Source: Burkholderiaceae bacterium DAT-1 (GTDB taxonomy: Bacteria; Pseudomonadota; Gammaproteobacteria; Burkholderiales; Chitinimonadaceae). From it: a stretch of 64,000 bases of DNA. Under the pieces are notes generated by a model, which saw nothing but the letters and a program-made list of their open reading frames with translations, had not been told where the DNA came from and ran no database searches. Where the stretch lies: the NCBI GenBank assembly GCA_019084025.1, contig JAHRBI010000003.1, positions 62,001-126,000 of the forward strand. Direction: 5' to 3'. The translations under genes and the position numbers were made by a program. Shown piece after piece: positions 7,756 through 17,663 of this stretch (position 1 is the first letter of the stretch; each line of letters begins with the position of its first letter).

Positions 7756-8403
7756 CTATTGTTTCACAGGCGCCTGATCGACAACGGTAAAAAGAATATC
7801 CATCGCCAGCTTGTGGATCTGTGCTGGTTCCGAATCCAGGTAGCTATTTGGACCATATGCGTGACCGGTATTGCCCCCCTCCACCCAAGCCTCTGCATGA
7901 AACCCATCCAGATAGATAGAATGACACGGCTCTTCAGGATAATGCGTTTTCAACAGCGCTCGTTTGGCGGCTTTTAAAAGCGCATCAGCCTTATCCGAAT
8001 CGAGTGGTCCGGAACCAATCGTTTGCGCCTGCTCGACGCTATTCAAGCGGAATGGCTTGCGATAAGCATCGGCCCAATATCGGCCATCCGGTCGCCGCCA
8101 GGCCACAAGCATCTGTTGCCCGTTCATATGCCGAGGTCCGCCAACCCCACCCCAGATCTTGTAGATGAAGACGGGTTCGCTGTCGGCATCAGTCGCTTTT
8201 CCCCATTGTTCAAAGGGGGCCCTGAGAAAGACTGCAGACATATCGGACGATGCCGGTAGATAGTGAGGGGCGGGGCAATTTGCAGCTGATGTACTTTGAA
8301 TCAGCGAGATTGCAAGCAAACCCGCGCAGACTGCGCATAGCCTTGCTGCAAAATTCGATAGACACGATACCGAACAGCTCACCAGTTGAGGCATTGTCAT
8401 CAC
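7756..8403 (-). CDS. Hypothetical exported protein
   Basis: 215 residues. A hydrophobic segment near residues 20-40 ending in 'SAANC' suggests an export signal. The mature part is rich in aromatic residues and contains Cys in 'PEEPCHSIYLDGFHAEAW'. I do not recognise the family. It starts at GTG within a GTGA overlap with the gene upstream and is the last gene of a six-gene overlapping run on the minus strand. Confidence 0.65.
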   Translation of the reverse strand: MMTMPQLVSCSVSCLSNFAARLCAVCAGLLAISLIQSTSAANCPAPHYLPASSDMSAVFLRAPFEQWGKATDADSEPVFIYKIWGGVGGPRHMNGQQMLVAWRRPDGRYWADAYRKPFRLNSVEQAQTIGSGPLDSDKADALLKAAKRALLKTHYPEEPCHSIYLDGFHAEAWVEGGNTGHAYGPNSYLDSEPAQIHKLAMDILFTVVDQAPVKQ

Positions 8404-8885
8404 AGTGCCTTCTTCAATAATGCCTTCAGCGTCATATCTGGCTGATAAATCACATCATCGATCAACCAGCGACCGCCAACTTGCTTCACTACATAGCGAA
8501 TATGTGTCGATGCCGGAGAGTTCGGGCGTGTAATTTTCACTTCAACGATATTAGTTTTGCGCCCACGTCTGATCGAAATGTTTTGCATCGCCGGATCCTG
8601 ATTTGCCCACAGAATGGCGAAATCGAGCCAGCAAATCTCGTGCGAGCGTTCAGCACATTCACGGTCATTACGCATTAAATGTATGAGTTCAGGCGTGAAA
8701 TATCGTTGCCAGACCTCATCACTTTCATCAAGTAGCGTCTTACGGGTCGTACCAGTTCCCTCCGCATCCTCCCATGCAAAGTCATGGTAGATGCGCTTGA
8801 CCGGATCAGAGGGCAGAGGGCTTGAAGCGAGAACATAAGGTGCACATGCCAACACGCCAAGCATCCAGCATGCATTCCACTTCAT
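8400..8885 (-). CDS. Hypothetical exported protein (DUF3828-like)
   Basis: 161 residues with a short signal peptide (MKWNACWMLGVLACAPYVLA). The mature part has 'YHDFAWEDAEG', 'YFTPELIHLMRND' and, near the end, 'VKQVGGRWLIDDVIYQPDMTLKALL', a pattern like periplasmic DUF3828 proteins of the NTF2-like type. It overlaps both neighbours by 4 bp, so translation is coupled. No enzymatic role can be assigned. Confidence 0.65.
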   Translation of the reverse strand: MKWNACWMLGVLACAPYVLASSPLPSDPVKRIYHDFAWEDAEGTGTTRKTLLDESDEVWQRYFTPELIHLMRNDRECAERSHEICWLDFAILWANQDPAMQNISIRRGRKTNIVEVKITRPNSPASTHIRYVVKQVGGRWLIDDVIYQPDMTLKALLKKAL

Positions 8886-9274
8886 TTACCGTTTCCAACC
8901 TGAATCAACGCCAAATCCATCTGTTCGCCCCCCAGTGCCACCGGCAATCCCCCCTTCAGCACATGATCCGCAGGCAGCGCTGCAATCGCCTCGACCAGGG
9001 CAGCTTTGACGCCGGCGCCACAGCTTTCCCAGGTCTCACCGGTGAGCGATACCGGTAGCGTCAGCACGCGCGGCGAGGATGACCAGACTTCTTCGCAAGC
9101 CCAGTCGGGATTTTTCTTGTCGTACTGATCGGCGCCAATCCATTCAATCGCAAATTTGCCGGGCTGATTCGGGCCGAGTTCGAAGAGGTTGAAGGCGAAA
9201 GCGCGGATGTCGCGGGTGGTGTCGGCGGCGCCGGTTTCAAGCCAGTGTGTCAGTTGCATGGTGTGTTCAGTCAT
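8882..9274 (-). CDS. Hypothetical cytoplasmic protein
   Basis: 130 residues, acidic, no signal peptide. It contains 'EWIGADQYDKKNPDWACEEVWSS' and a Gly-rich C-terminal segment with 'VALGGEQMDLALIQVG'. I do not recognise the family. It resembles small cytosolic proteins found beside surface or immunity genes, but that is only an impression. It overlaps the upstream acetyltransferase by 8 bp and the downstream exported protein by 4 bp. Confidence 0.6.
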   Translation of the reverse strand: MTEHTMQLTHWLETGAADTTRDIRAFAFNLFELGPNQPGKFAIEWIGADQYDKKNPDWACEEVWSSSPRVLTLPVSLTGETWESCGAGVKAALVEAIAALPADHVLKGGLPVALGGEQMDLALIQVGNGK

Positions 9275-9794
9275 GTTGTGGGTTCCTTTGCCACCCCATC
9301 ATCACATCCGCCTCAAACCCGCCCCCTACACTGCGAATACGCCCATGCAGACGGCCTTCTTCGCGAAAGCCAAGTGACGTGTAGAAGTCGCGGGCTTTGG
9401 CATTGCTTTCGCGGGTGATAAGTTCAACGCGGAGGACATCCGGGCGCTGGGTGCGCACGCGGTCGAGGAGCGTGGTGAAAAGTTGGCGGCCGATGCCTTT
9501 GCCCTGCCAGTCGGGATGCACAGCAATGGTGAGATCGCCCAGCACATGCGCAAATACGCGCGGGCCGAGTGCGGCGGTATGAATTTCGCCGATGATGTCG
9601 CCAGCCGCAGTCCGCGCCACCAGCGAAAAGCCCGTTGCCAGCGCATCACTGACAAATCCCTGCACATATTCGAGCGAGACTTCGTCCGCTTCTCGTGCCA
9701 GCCCGCCGGGATGCGCGGCAACTGCGCGGTAGAGGTCGAGAATGGCGGCAAGGTCAGCGGAGGTGGAGGACTGAATTACGTTTGAATCTGTCAT
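9267..9794 (-). CDS. GNAT family N-acetyltransferase
   Basis: 175 residues. The acetyl-CoA site is visible as 'VHPDWQGKGIGRQLFTTLLDRV' (the Q/RxxGxG/A loop), followed by 'ESNAKARDFYTSLGFREEGRL', the classic C-terminal GNAT motif. It transfers an acetyl group to an amine; the target is unknown. Its ATG overlaps the ParE-like toxin stop by 4 bp, so it is translated together with a TA module, an uncommon arrangement. Confidence 0.88.
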   Translation of the reverse strand: MTDSNVIQSSTSADLAAILDLYRAVAAHPGGLAREADEVSLEYVQGFVSDALATGFSLVARTAAGDIIGEIHTAALGPRVFAHVLGDLTIAVHPDWQGKGIGRQLFTTLLDRVRTQRPDVLRVELITRESNAKARDFYTSLGFREEGRLHGRIRSVGGGFEADVMMGWQRNPQHD

Positions 9795-10087
9795 GCGTAA
9801 CCTGTTTCCTTCTGATGCCGGAAAGCCAGTATATACACAGCATCTTCAACAGCTTCGTAACGATATAGCGCCACGTATCCAGAATCACCAAAGGCGATAA
9901 TCAGCTCGCGCAACTCGAGATAATCAGATAGCGGTCGGCCTATGTCTGGCGACGATTCCAGCAAGGATAGATGCTGCGCAATCACAGCTGCCGCCCGTTT
10001 TGCAGCCTCTCGGGATTTGACCTGCAGGAATCGACGGCAGCGCTCAAGGCCATTGACGGCCCCCTGGGTGACAATCAGTCGTGGCAA
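9791..10087 (-). CDS. ParE/RelE-type toxin
   Basis: 98 residues. The sequence 'QGAVNGLERCRRFLQVKSREAAKRAAAVI' gives the two N-terminal helices of the ParE fold. 'SSPDIGRPL', 'RELIIAF' and 'YVALYRYEAVEDAVYILAFRHQKE' give its C-terminal sheet. ParE proteins poison DNA gyrase, while RelE relatives cut mRNA; the family alone does not tell which. The gene overlaps its RHH partner by 13 bp and the downstream GNAT gene by 4 bp. Confidence 0.85.
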   Translation of the reverse strand: MPRLIVTQGAVNGLERCRRFLQVKSREAAKRAAAVIAQHLSLLESSPDIGRPLSDYLELRELIIAFGDSGYVALYRYEAVEDAVYILAFRHQKETGYA

Positions 10088-10347
10088 TCCGGTGCCGCCT
10101 GTTCTGTGTCACTGCCCCAAGTATCCAGCCAGTTGCGGACTTCCTGCCCGGTCAGATGCTGGCCGGTTTCACGATAGGCAGTCCAGGCTGCCAAGGCTTC
10201 CTGCGTGAACTGCACTTTTGCTTCTTCACGCTCGACATACTGCTGGATAGCCTCCAGCATGATCCCGTGCGAGGAGCGACGGGATGCATGCGCGAGCGCC
10301 TGCACGCGGGTTTTCAGTGCATCGTCGAGCTTAAGAGAGGTTGCCAT
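10075..10347 (-). CDS. Ribbon-helix-helix (CopG/ParD-like) antitoxin
   Basis: 90 residues. The N-terminal RHH domain reads 'TSLKLDDALKTRVQALAHASRRSSHGIMLEAIQQYVEREE' (beta strand, helix, turn, helix). The rest, with 'TQEALAAWTAYRETGQHLTGQEVRNWLDTWG', is the toxin-binding tail seen in proteins paired with ParE. It comes first in a six-gene run, and a tandem TAATAC repeat lies 21 bp upstream of its start as a likely operator. Confidence 0.87.
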   Translation of the reverse strand: MATSLKLDDALKTRVQALAHASRRSSHGIMLEAIQQYVEREEAKVQFTQEALAAWTAYRETGQHLTGQEVRNWLDTWGSDTEQAAPDCHD

Positions 10348-10367
10348 TAGTCAGGCCTGTCAGGGGG

Positions 10368-10383
10368 TAATACCTAGTAATAC
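10368..10383. promoter_or_regulatory. Direct-repeat operator candidate for the RHH antitoxin
   Basis: TAATAC occurs twice with a 10-bp period (10368-10373 and 10378-10383), one helical turn apart. The site lies just upstream of the RHH gene start. RHH repressors typically bind such short phased repeats. Confidence 0.45.
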
Positions 10384-10437
10384 TCTACTCCATACGCGCT
10401 GCACACACCAGCGATGCTCGATGGTAGCCAATCAATG

Positions 10438-12852
10438 TCAATCGATCCACACGCGCCCTCCCAGCGCCGGCACCGTAAACGTCAGCTTGCCACCCTGCAC
10501 CTTTACCTCGCCGCCATTCAGCGCGTCCTTGAAACGGGCATTGGCTTCGCGAGCCTTGAACGACACGGTTTGCGGCTGCGTGCTGTTATTGATGGCGATA
10601 TAGGCGGTTTGCTGGTTCAGCGTGCGGCGCAGGACGAGGCTATGCTTGTCGGCAAACACCGGCGCTTCCAGCGAACCATGGCGCAGAATGGGGAGATCGT
10701 TGCGCAGATGGGTGTAGCGGCGGATGTCGGCCAGCAAGGTTTCGTCCGGCTTGCCGCCCAGATCGGCCCAGGGATAGGTGGCGCGATTGTACGGATCAGG
10801 CCCGCCCGTCACGCCGACCTCATCGCCATAGTAAATCGTGGGCGCGCCGGGATAGGTCATCTGCAACAGGGTCGACAGACGGAAGCGGGCTTTGGCTTCA
10901 GCGATACGAGCAGCGGACGAGCTGTCGTCCTCGTAGCCCAGCACCCACAGCGATCGCTCCACATCGTGACTGGACAACAGATTCATCATGGCGTACAGCG
11001 CTTGCGGCGGATAGACCTCGCGCAGGTATTCCAGCGCGCGATAGGTCTGCGCCACCGGTTCGCCATGGGCAATATCCAGCACCGCATTGCGGAACACATA
11101 GTTCATGGACGAATCGAAGGTATCACCCAGCAGGTATTTCGACGAATCGAACCAGGTCTCGGCCACCGTAATGGCATCCGGCTTGACAGCCTTCACCGCC
11201 TTGCGCCATTCGCGCCAGAAATCGTCCTGCACATAGGGCACCACATCCATGCGCCAGCCCGCTGCACCGCGATCCAGCCACAGTTTGGTGATGGAATCCG
11301 GCCCGGAAAAAGCAAACTCACGATATGACGGACTGTTCTTGTTGAGTTCCGGCAGCGAGCTGAGGCCAAACCAGCCTTTGTACTGTTTGTCCGGCTCGAT
11401 TTGCGTGGTATCGAAGGTGTACCAGTCGTAATAGGGCGAGGCCGGATTGGGCTTGCCATTGGCAAACGCGCCCTGCCCGCCGTATTGACCATAACGATCA
11501 AAATAGCGCGAATTGGTACCGGTGTGATTCAGCGAGGTATCGGGAATCACGCGGATGCCACGCTTGGCGGCCTCAGTACACAGACGAACAAAATCCTCGT
11601 TACTGCCGAAGTGCGGATCGATAGTGCGGTAGTCGCCGGTGTCATACTTGTGATTGCTGTCGGCTTGGAACATCGGGTTGATGTAGAGCGCATTCACGCC
11701 CAGGTCACGCAGGTAATCCAGCTTTTCGATGATCCCGGCCAGATCGCCGCCGAAGAAATCATTGCTGTACACATCGTCCGAGCCATCGCCTGTCCCCGGC
11801 TTCGAGGGCTTGTCGTGCCAGTTTTGATGCAGCTCGACCGTATGCTCGCCCATGAAGCGATCAACACCGGGGCGCGGATCATTGCTGCGATCGCCATTAC
11901 GGAAGCGATCCGGAAAGATGTAGTAGTACACCATGTCCGCCGCGTAATCCGGGACCTTGAAATCAGGCAGATACACGCTCTGGCGGAAGCGGCGGATGCT
12001 GGACGCACGCTCGGGCATCCAGGCCACTTCGCCCAGCCCGTTGCTGCCCCGCTCGCGGGTATGCGGGATCGGGTCGTTGTTGTTCTGGTAGAGATAGGTT
12101 TTTCCAGCGATCTGTACCTCGAAGTAGTAGCCGTAGGTATCGTGCTGGTCGAAGCGGAAATCTGCCTGCCAGCTGCGCCCATCGGCAGATGCCTGCATGG
12201 GCACGCGGGCAAAATCGAGATATTTCACCGTGTCCTGATTGCCGGTAATACGGCGCTGCTGGATCACCAGCGTGGCGGCCTGTACACCCTTGCGTGCATT
12301 CAGGGCAAAGTGGACTGAGGTGCCTTTTACCACCGCGCCAAAAGGCGACTTATTGGCGAGTGCGCGGCTATCGTGGCGCAGACTTTTGGCAACCGGATTG
12401 GAGATTGGCGGGGCCTTGGGCGCAACCCACGTTTGCGGGCCCATCTCCAGCATCACCGTGCCATCACGGAAGCTGAGGCGCAGGGTGTATTTGCCGCTAA
12501 AGGTCGCGCTCAAGTCGCCATTGCCGACTGCTTCGCGGCCACTCGCCAGTTTCACTTGTTTCACTGCATCCAGCGCGACCGCCGCGTTGCCTGCTACGCC
12601 CCAGGTCGTGGCATCCTGCCAGGCTTCATCGGCAACCTTGAAACTGTGCTTGCCCTGCAAGTCGATATTCAGAAAAAACGCATCGCAGACATATGTAAAG
12701 GCGAAGTCATCCTGCGGTGCCCAGCCATTCATCGAGCCGCGCAGGTAGAGCGTTTCGCTGCCCAGCGGATTGGGTTGACAGGCTGCCATCGCAGTGTGAC
12801 TCATGAACAGTACCCCGATACATGCAGCTAACCGACGAATCATCTGCTTCAT
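10438..12852 (-). CDS. Secreted alpha-amylase / neopullulanase-like GH13 enzyme
   Basis: 804 residues from the ATG at 12852, which overlaps the malG stop (ATGA). A signal peptide (residues 1-23, ending HTAMA) shows export. Residues about 24-300 form N-terminal beta domains ahead of the GH13 barrel. The four GH13 regions are present: 'VIPDTSLNH', 'GWRMDVVPY' (nucleophile Asp536), 'TVAETWF' (acid/base Glu565) and '[10 protein letters not shown]' (Asp630). A '[11 protein letters not shown]' loop after region IV is typical of cyclomaltodextrinase and neopullulanase relatives. It would break external or periplasmic alpha-glucans into maltodextrins for the transporter encoded just upstream. Confidence 0.92.
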   Translation of the reverse strand: MKQMIRRLAACIGVLFMSHTAMAACQPNPLGSETLYLRGSMNGWAPQDDFAFTYVCDAFFLNIDLQGKHSFKVADEAWQDATTWGVAGNAAVALDAVKQVKLASGREAVGNGDLSATFSGKYTLRLSFRDGTVMLEMGPQTWVAPKAPPISNPVAKSLRHDSRALANKSPFGAVVKGTSVHFALNARKGVQAATLVIQQRRITGNQDTVKYLDFARVPMQASADGRSWQADFRFDQHDTYGYYFEVQIAGKTYLYQNNNDPIPHTRERGSNGLGEVAWMPERASSIRRFRQSVYLPDFKVPDYAADMVYYYIFPDRFRNGDRSNDPRPGVDRFMGEHTVELHQNWHDKPSKPGTGDGSDDVYSNDFFGGDLAGIIEKLDYLRDLGVNALYINPMFQADSNHKYDTGDYRTIDPHFGSNEDFVRLCTEAAKRGIRVIPDTSLNHTGTNSRYFDRYGQYGGQGAFANGKPNPASPYYDWYTFDTTQIEPDKQYKGWFGLSSLPELNKNSPSYREFAFSGPDSITKLWLDRGAAGWRMDVVPYVQDDFWREWRKAVKAVKPDAITVAETWFDSSKYLLGDTFDSSMNYVFRNAVLDIAHGEPVAQTYRALEYLREVYPPQALYAMMNLLSSHDVERSLWVLGYEDDSSSAARIAEAKARFRLSTLLQMTYPGAPTIYYGDEVGVTGGPDPYNRATYPWADLGGKPDETLLADIRRYTHLRNDLPILRHGSLEAPVFADKHSLVLRRTLNQQTAYIAINNSTQPQTVSFKAREANARFKDALNGGEVKVQGGKLTFTVPALGGRVWID

Positions 12853-13739
12853 CCCTTTACGCCTCCCGAGGTCAGGCCGGACACAATCCAGCGCTGCGCC
12901 AGCAAGAACACCGCCGTGATCGGCAGACCGGACAGCACCGCTGCAGCGGCAAAGTCGCCCCATAGATAGTTCTGCGCGCTGAGGTAGTATTTCACGCCCA
13001 CGGCCAGCGTCAGGTTGCCCTCCTCACGCAGCAGGATGGAGGCCACCGGATACTCGATGATGATGCCGACAAAGGCCAGCACAAACACCACCATCAGAAT
13101 CGGCACCGCCATGGGCAGCAGCACGCGGCTGAATGCCTGCCAGTGCGTGGCACCATCGACCTTGGCGTTCTCTTCGATTTCAGCGGGAATGGTTTCGAAA
13201 TAGCCGCGTATCGTCCAGATATGCGTGGCCACGCCGCCGAGGTAGGCCAGAATCAGACCGCCATGCGTTTCCACGCCCAGCCACGGCACCACCGAACCAA
13301 TCGTGTCGAAAATGGCATAAATCGCCACCAGCGCCAGCACCGCCGGAAACATCTGCAGCATCAGCATGCTATTGAGAATCGCCGACTTGAAGCGAAAGCG
13401 CAGGCGGGCGAAGGCATAGGCGGCGGTCGTGGAAATCGCCACGATCAGCGTCGCGGTGATGGTGGCAATCTTGATGGAGTTCCACAGCCAGTGCAGCACC
13501 GGAAACGGCGGCGGCGTGACATGGCCTGCCGCATCCACCACCGGGATGCCGAGTGCCAGTTTCCAGTGATCGAAACTGATCTCGCGAGGGATCAGATCGC
13601 CCGTCGCGAAATTGCCGGGCCGCAGCGAAATGGAGATCACCGCCAGCAACGGAAACACCGTGAGCGCGATCATGCCCCACAGAAATGCATGCGCAGCAAA
13701 CACGCGCCAGCGCTGGTTTTTACCGGTCACAATTGCCAT
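12849..13739 (-). CDS. malG: Maltodextrin ABC transporter permease MalG
   Basis: 296 residues with six predicted membrane helices. The EAA loop that contacts MalK is present as '[20 protein letters not shown]'. The sequence is close to enteric MalG in length and order ('[19 protein letters not shown]' near the N-terminus; '[19 protein letters not shown]' late). It forms the inner-membrane channel with MalF. The gene is 10 bp after malF and overlaps the amylase by 4 bp. Confidence 0.93.
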   Translation of the reverse strand: MAIVTGKNQRWRVFAAHAFLWGMIALTVFPLLAVISISLRPGNFATGDLIPREISFDHWKLALGIPVVDAAGHVTPPPFPVLHWLWNSIKIATITATLIVAISTTAAYAFARLRFRFKSAILNSMLMLQMFPAVLALVAIYAIFDTIGSVVPWLGVETHGGLILAYLGGVATHIWTIRGYFETIPAEIEENAKVDGATHWQAFSRVLLPMAVPILMVVFVLAFVGIIIEYPVASILLREEGNLTLAVGVKYYLSAQNYLWGDFAAAAVLSGLPITAVFLLAQRWIVSGLTSGGVKG

Positions 13740-13749
13740 GTGAAGCTCC

Positions 13750-15324
13750 TTATCTCGCTGCCTGCTGGTTCACTTTGCCAATCTTCAGATTGGCAAGCGA
13801 CAGCAAGGCCACCAGCACGAAAATCACCGTAGAGACGGCTGCTGCCAGACCGAATTGCTGGCCGGTATCTTCAAAGGCGATGCGATAGGTGTAGGACACC
13901 AACAGATCAGTCATGCCTGCGGGCAGCTTGGTATTGAGGAAATCCGGTCGACCTTGCGTCAGCAGGGCGATCACCACAAAGTTGTTGAAATTAAACGCAA
14001 ATGCCGAAATCAGCAGCGGCGACAGCGGCCGGATGATCAGCGGCAGGGTGATGCGGAAAAAGTTGGTCAGCGGCGAGGCGCCCGCCAGTGCCGAGGCTTC
14101 GTACAGGTCTGCCGGAATCGCTTTCAGCAGCCCCGTACACAGCACCATGATGTAGGGATAGCCCAGCCAGGTGTTCACAATCAGCAGCATCACCTTGGCC
14201 AGCACCGGATCGGCAAACCAGGCCGGTTTCACGCCAAACAGCGCATCCAGCACGGCGTTGATTTCGCCAAAATTCTGGTTGAACAAGCCCTTGAACACCA
14301 GAATGGAGATGAATGCGGGCACCGCATAGGGCAGGAACAGGATGGTGCGGTAAAAAGTACGGAAGCGCAGCGCCTCCCAGTTCAGCATCACTGCCAGCGT
14401 GCAGCCGAGCGCCAGCGTAAACAGCACCGTCAGCCCGGCGAAGGTCACGGTCCACACAAAAATCTGCAGGAAGGGTCCTTTGAAATTGGCATCGGTGAGC
14501 ATGCGGGTGTAATGCGCGAACCCGACGCCCACTGTGAAGCCCGGTTGCAGGCGCTCGCTCTTGGGATTCTCGAAATAGCCCGTATCGCGGTTCGGCGCGA
14601 AACGCTCGCCTGTGACCCGATTGCGTACCGCGCCCTGTGTTTCGGCCAGCCAGACAGGCTGCACCACACCAAATTCGCGCACACCCGCATACTGGATCAC
14701 TGTCTGGTCCGGCAGATGCAGTTTCAGCTTCATCAGGGCGCTGCGATGTACCAGTGTGTCTTTCAGCGAGAGCACGGGTGCACTGGCTTCATCCGCAGCA
14801 GGTGCATGCATCATCACATCAGGCTTCTGGAATAACGCAGATAAAGAAAGCGGCTCGGACACCAGCAAGGTCTCACCCGCTACACCGCTCATGGGATCGG
14901 CGCTGTCCGGATGCAGCGCGAGGCGGAACTGCTTGCCGTCCCGATGCAGGCTATACGTCCACTGGCGGGACTCATCCGGCTCGGTTTGATCCAGCAGATA
15001 GCTGCGGGCGCGTGGCTCGCTCAGCAGATTGTTGGTGGAATAATTAGTGAAGCCGATCCCCGCCGTATACAGCAGCGGAAAGGCCACAAACAGCCCCATG
15101 CCGGTAACGCCGGGAAACAGATAGCGCCACACCGGCGACTCGGCAAAGACGTAGACATAAAACGCCGCCGATACCAGCATCAGCAATCCAGCCGCCCACA
15201 GGGTCTGGCCGGACAGATAGACCATGGCCACCACATAGAGCGCCAGCAGTGCCAGCACCAGCGTCAGCAGCCAGGTGAAATAACGACGCCAGTCGGTCGA
15301 CAGGGTCAGAATCGCATTCAGCAT
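13750..15324 (-). CDS. malF: Maltodextrin ABC transporter permease MalF
   Basis: 524 residues, near the usual MalF length of about 510. Several N-terminal helices precede a large periplasmic region (about 95-275) that in MalF touches the binding protein. Six further helices follow, with the EAA loop '[27 protein letters not shown]'. It pairs with MalG. The gene lies 9 bp after malE, in the order malK-malE-malF-malG. Confidence 0.93.
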   Translation of the reverse strand: MLNAILTLSTDWRRYFTWLLTLVLALLALYVVAMVYLSGQTLWAAGLLMLVSAAFYVYVFAESPVWRYLFPGVTGMGLFVAFPLLYTAGIGFTNYSTNNLLSEPRARSYLLDQTEPDESRQWTYSLHRDGKQFRLALHPDSADPMSGVAGETLLVSEPLSLSALFQKPDVMMHAPAADEASAPVLSLKDTLVHRSALMKLKLHLPDQTVIQYAGVREFGVVQPVWLAETQGAVRNRVTGERFAPNRDTGYFENPKSERLQPGFTVGVGFAHYTRMLTDANFKGPFLQIFVWTVTFAGLTVLFTLALGCTLAVMLNWEALRFRTFYRTILFLPYAVPAFISILVFKGLFNQNFGEINAVLDALFGVKPAWFADPVLAKVMLLIVNTWLGYPYIMVLCTGLLKAIPADLYEASALAGASPLTNFFRITLPLIIRPLSPLLISAFAFNFNNFVVIALLTQGRPDFLNTKLPAGMTDLLVSYTYRIAFEDTGQQFGLAAAVSTVIFVLVALLSLANLKIGKVNQQAAR

Positions 15325-15333
15325 GATGTGCCC

Positions 15334-16521
15334 TCAATGACCTGTGCCGTTGCCCACCAGCATGCGGGCTTGCGCGTTATCCAGCGCATCCTTGGGCGAT
15401 TGCAGGCGGTTGGTGATGGACATAAAGGCCGAATCCATGGTGTTCCAGAAGCGGCCCATCTCGGGAATATTGGGAATGGTGATGCCGTTGCGGGCATTGT
15501 CCATGGTGGCGCGGATCAGCGGATTCTGTGCCAACTCGGCATAGAAGGCGGTGTTGGCCGGTACACCCAGCGGCACTTCGGCATTCATGCGGCGCAAGGC
15601 GTCCGGCTGCATGAGCCAGCGCTCGATAAATTCGCGGGCCAGATCCTTATTGCGGCTAGGCGCGGTAATCATGCAACCCTGCACGCCTACAAAAGCACGT
15701 CCGGGCTGCCCCGGCTTCAGGCCCGGAATCGGTGCCACGCCAAAGTCGATCCCGGCGCGGCGGGCGTTTTCCCAGGCAAATGCGCCAGACAGCATCATGG
15801 CAATCTTGCCCTGCGCAAACCCGGCTTCCATTTCGCTGTATTTGGCGCCCTTCTGCAATGCACCGCGGTCGATCATCTCGGCCATCACATTGCCAGCAGC
15901 CACTGCGCCAGCGGTATTCAGGCCCACGTGATTCGGGTCGTAATTACCCTGCTTGTCGCGCGCAAAGATAAAAGCATCGGTCCCCGCCAGCAGCGGCCAG
16001 CTAAAGAAGGTGACGTTGATATCCCACAGAATGGCGTGCTTGCCCTGCTTCGCCAGTTGCTGATCCAGCACCATCACCTCGCTCCACGTAGCAGGCGGAT
16101 TCGGCACCAGTGCCTTGTTGTAGATCAGGCCATTGGCCTCGATCGCCAGCGGATAACCCCAGGTTTTGCCCTGCCAGGTAAACGCTTCCCATGCAGCAGC
16201 ATCCACCGCCTCGTGCATCGCCTTGCGCGGATGCACCGGCACAATCAACCCGGCCTTGGCCCACTCGCCCACGCGATCATGTGCCCAGCAGAAGATGTCC
16301 GGGCCCTTGCCCGCGCCTGCCGCCTGCTGGAATTTCGGCGGCGGGTCTTCGGGATGCTCCACGCGCACCGGAATGCCGGATGCTGCCGTAAAGTCATCGC
16401 CGACCGACTGCAGCGCGTGATATGCCTTGTCACCATTGATCCACACCAGCAGCGTCGGCGGTGCAGCTTCGGCGCTGACAGCGGCCAGCATCAATGCCAG
16501 CTTGATCCACATCCGGTTCAT
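15334..16521 (-). CDS. malE: Maltodextrin-binding periplasmic protein MalE
   Basis: 395 residues with a signal peptide (1-19, cut near SAEAA). Conserved features of bacterial family 1 solute-binding proteins are seen, including 'LLVWINGDKAYHAL' at the start of the mature protein, 'PLAIEANGLIYNKAL' and 'GKIAMMLSGAFAWENARR'. It captures maltose and maltodextrins in the periplasm and delivers them to MalFG. Start overlaps the malK stop by 4 bp. Confidence 0.92.
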   Translation of the reverse strand: MNRMWIKLALMLAAVSAEAAPPTLLVWINGDKAYHALQSVGDDFTAASGIPVRVEHPEDPPPKFQQAAGAGKGPDIFCWAHDRVGEWAKAGLIVPVHPRKAMHEAVDAAAWEAFTWQGKTWGYPLAIEANGLIYNKALVPNPPATWSEVMVLDQQLAKQGKHAILWDINVTFFSWPLLAGTDAFIFARDKQGNYDPNHVGLNTAGAVAAGNVMAEMIDRGALQKGAKYSEMEAGFAQGKIAMMLSGAFAWENARRAGIDFGVAPIPGLKPGQPGRAFVGVQGCMITAPSRNKDLAREFIERWLMQPDALRRMNAEVPLGVPANTAFYAELAQNPLIRATMDNARNGITIPNIPEMGRFWNTMDSAFMSITNRLQSPKDALDNAQARMLVGNGTGH

Positions 16522-17630
16522 GACAGCCGCCCCGTGATGCTTTCCAGACGGCGGAACGCCAGCCCGTCGGCATCGAAAAGATAGGCTGCTGCCTCGGAGA
16601 AACCGAGCGTCAGTGCATCACCCTGGCGCACACTGGTGCGGCCATGGAATTCGCAGGTCAGCGCCTCTTCCGCGCCAACAAAGTCACAATAGGCATGGGT
16701 CATGCCGCCCAGCAGCTCGACAAAACTGACCGTCGCCTTCAGCGCATTGCCCTCGCCCCCCACCGTGAAATGCTCGGGCCGCACCCCCAGCGTCACCGGA
16801 TCGCCCAGAATGGCGCGTTCGGCATTGACGCGGCAGCGCACCGTTTCACCGGCAGCCAGCTGCACCAGCGCATGGCAGGCCGAGGCTTCGATGATCGTGC
16901 CCTTCATGAAATTCATGCGCGGCGAGCCGATAAAGCCGGCCACAAAGAGATTATCCGGATGCTCGTATAACGCCATCGGCGAACCGACCTGCTCCACCTT
17001 GCCCGCCGACAGCACCACAATACGATCCGCCAGCGTCATCGCTTCGACCTGATCGTGCGTCACGTAGATCATGGTGGTTTTCAGGTCTTCGTGCAGCTTG
17101 GCAAACTCGTAGCGCATCTTCACGCGCAGGGCGGCATCGAGGTTGGACAGCGGCTCGTCGAAGAGAAACACATCGGGCTTGCGCACAATGGCGCGGCCAA
17201 TCGCCACACGCTGCCGCTGTCCCCCGGAGAGATCCTTGGGTTTGCGATCCAGCAGATGCTCGATGTGCAGAATCTTGGCGGCGTTGCGCACCAGGGTATT
17301 GATTTCCGGCTTGGGCACCTTGGCGAGCTTGAGGCCAAAGGCCATATTGTCGAACAGATTCATATGCGGATACAGCGCATAGGACTGGAACACCATGGCA
17401 ATGCCACGCTCCGCTGGCGGAATATCATTTACCACCCGGCCACCAATCGACAGCGTGCCGCCGGTGATGTCTTCCAGCCCGGCAATGGAGCGCAGCAACG
17501 TGGATTTGCCGCAGCCGGACGGCCCGACAAAGACCATGAATTCGCCATCGCGAATCTCGAGATTGATGTTCCTGAAAATCTGCACATCGCCATACTGCTT
17601 GCAGACGTCGACAAGGCTCACTGCGGCCAT
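16518..17630 (-). CDS. malK: Maltodextrin transporter ATPase MalK (UgpC/MsmX type)
   Basis: 370 residues. Walker A 'GPSGCGKST', Q-loop, signature 'LSGGQRQR', Walker B 'VFLFDEPLSNLD' and H-loop 'VTHDQVEAM' are all intact in the first 235 residues. A C-terminal OB-type regulatory domain follows (about 240-365). Such ATPases energise MalFG and may serve several sugar permeases. The gene lies 33 bp after the GH31 glucosidase and ahead of malE in the same operon. Confidence 0.93.
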   Translation of the reverse strand: MAAVSLVDVCKQYGDVQIFRNINLEIRDGEFMVFVGPSGCGKSTLLRSIAGLEDITGGTLSIGGRVVNDIPPAERGIAMVFQSYALYPHMNLFDNMAFGLKLAKVPKPEINTLVRNAAKILHIEHLLDRKPKDLSGGQRQRVAIGRAIVRKPDVFLFDEPLSNLDAALRVKMRYEFAKLHEDLKTTMIYVTHDQVEAMTLADRIVVLSAGKVEQVGSPMALYEHPDNLFVAGFIGSPRMNFMKGTIIEASACHALVQLAAGETVRCRVNAERAILGDPVTLGVRPEHFTVGGEGNALKATVSFVELLGGMTHAYCDFVGAEEALTCEFHGRTSVRQGDALTLGFSEAAAYLFDADGLAFRRLESITGRLS

Positions 17631-17663
17631 GCTGTCCTCACCCGGTGCAATCGCACCTCTGAA

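Noticed and set aside
10414-12318. Two long plus-strand frames opposite the amylase gene
   Set aside because: Composition is typical of complement shadows of a secreted enzyme gene; no domain is visible.
14911-16584. Long plus-strand open frame (557 codons) opposite malF, malE and malK
   Set aside because: It runs antisense to well-supported genes, has a Gln/His/Arg-biased composition with no family motif, and arises from the GC-biased third codon positions of the real genes.
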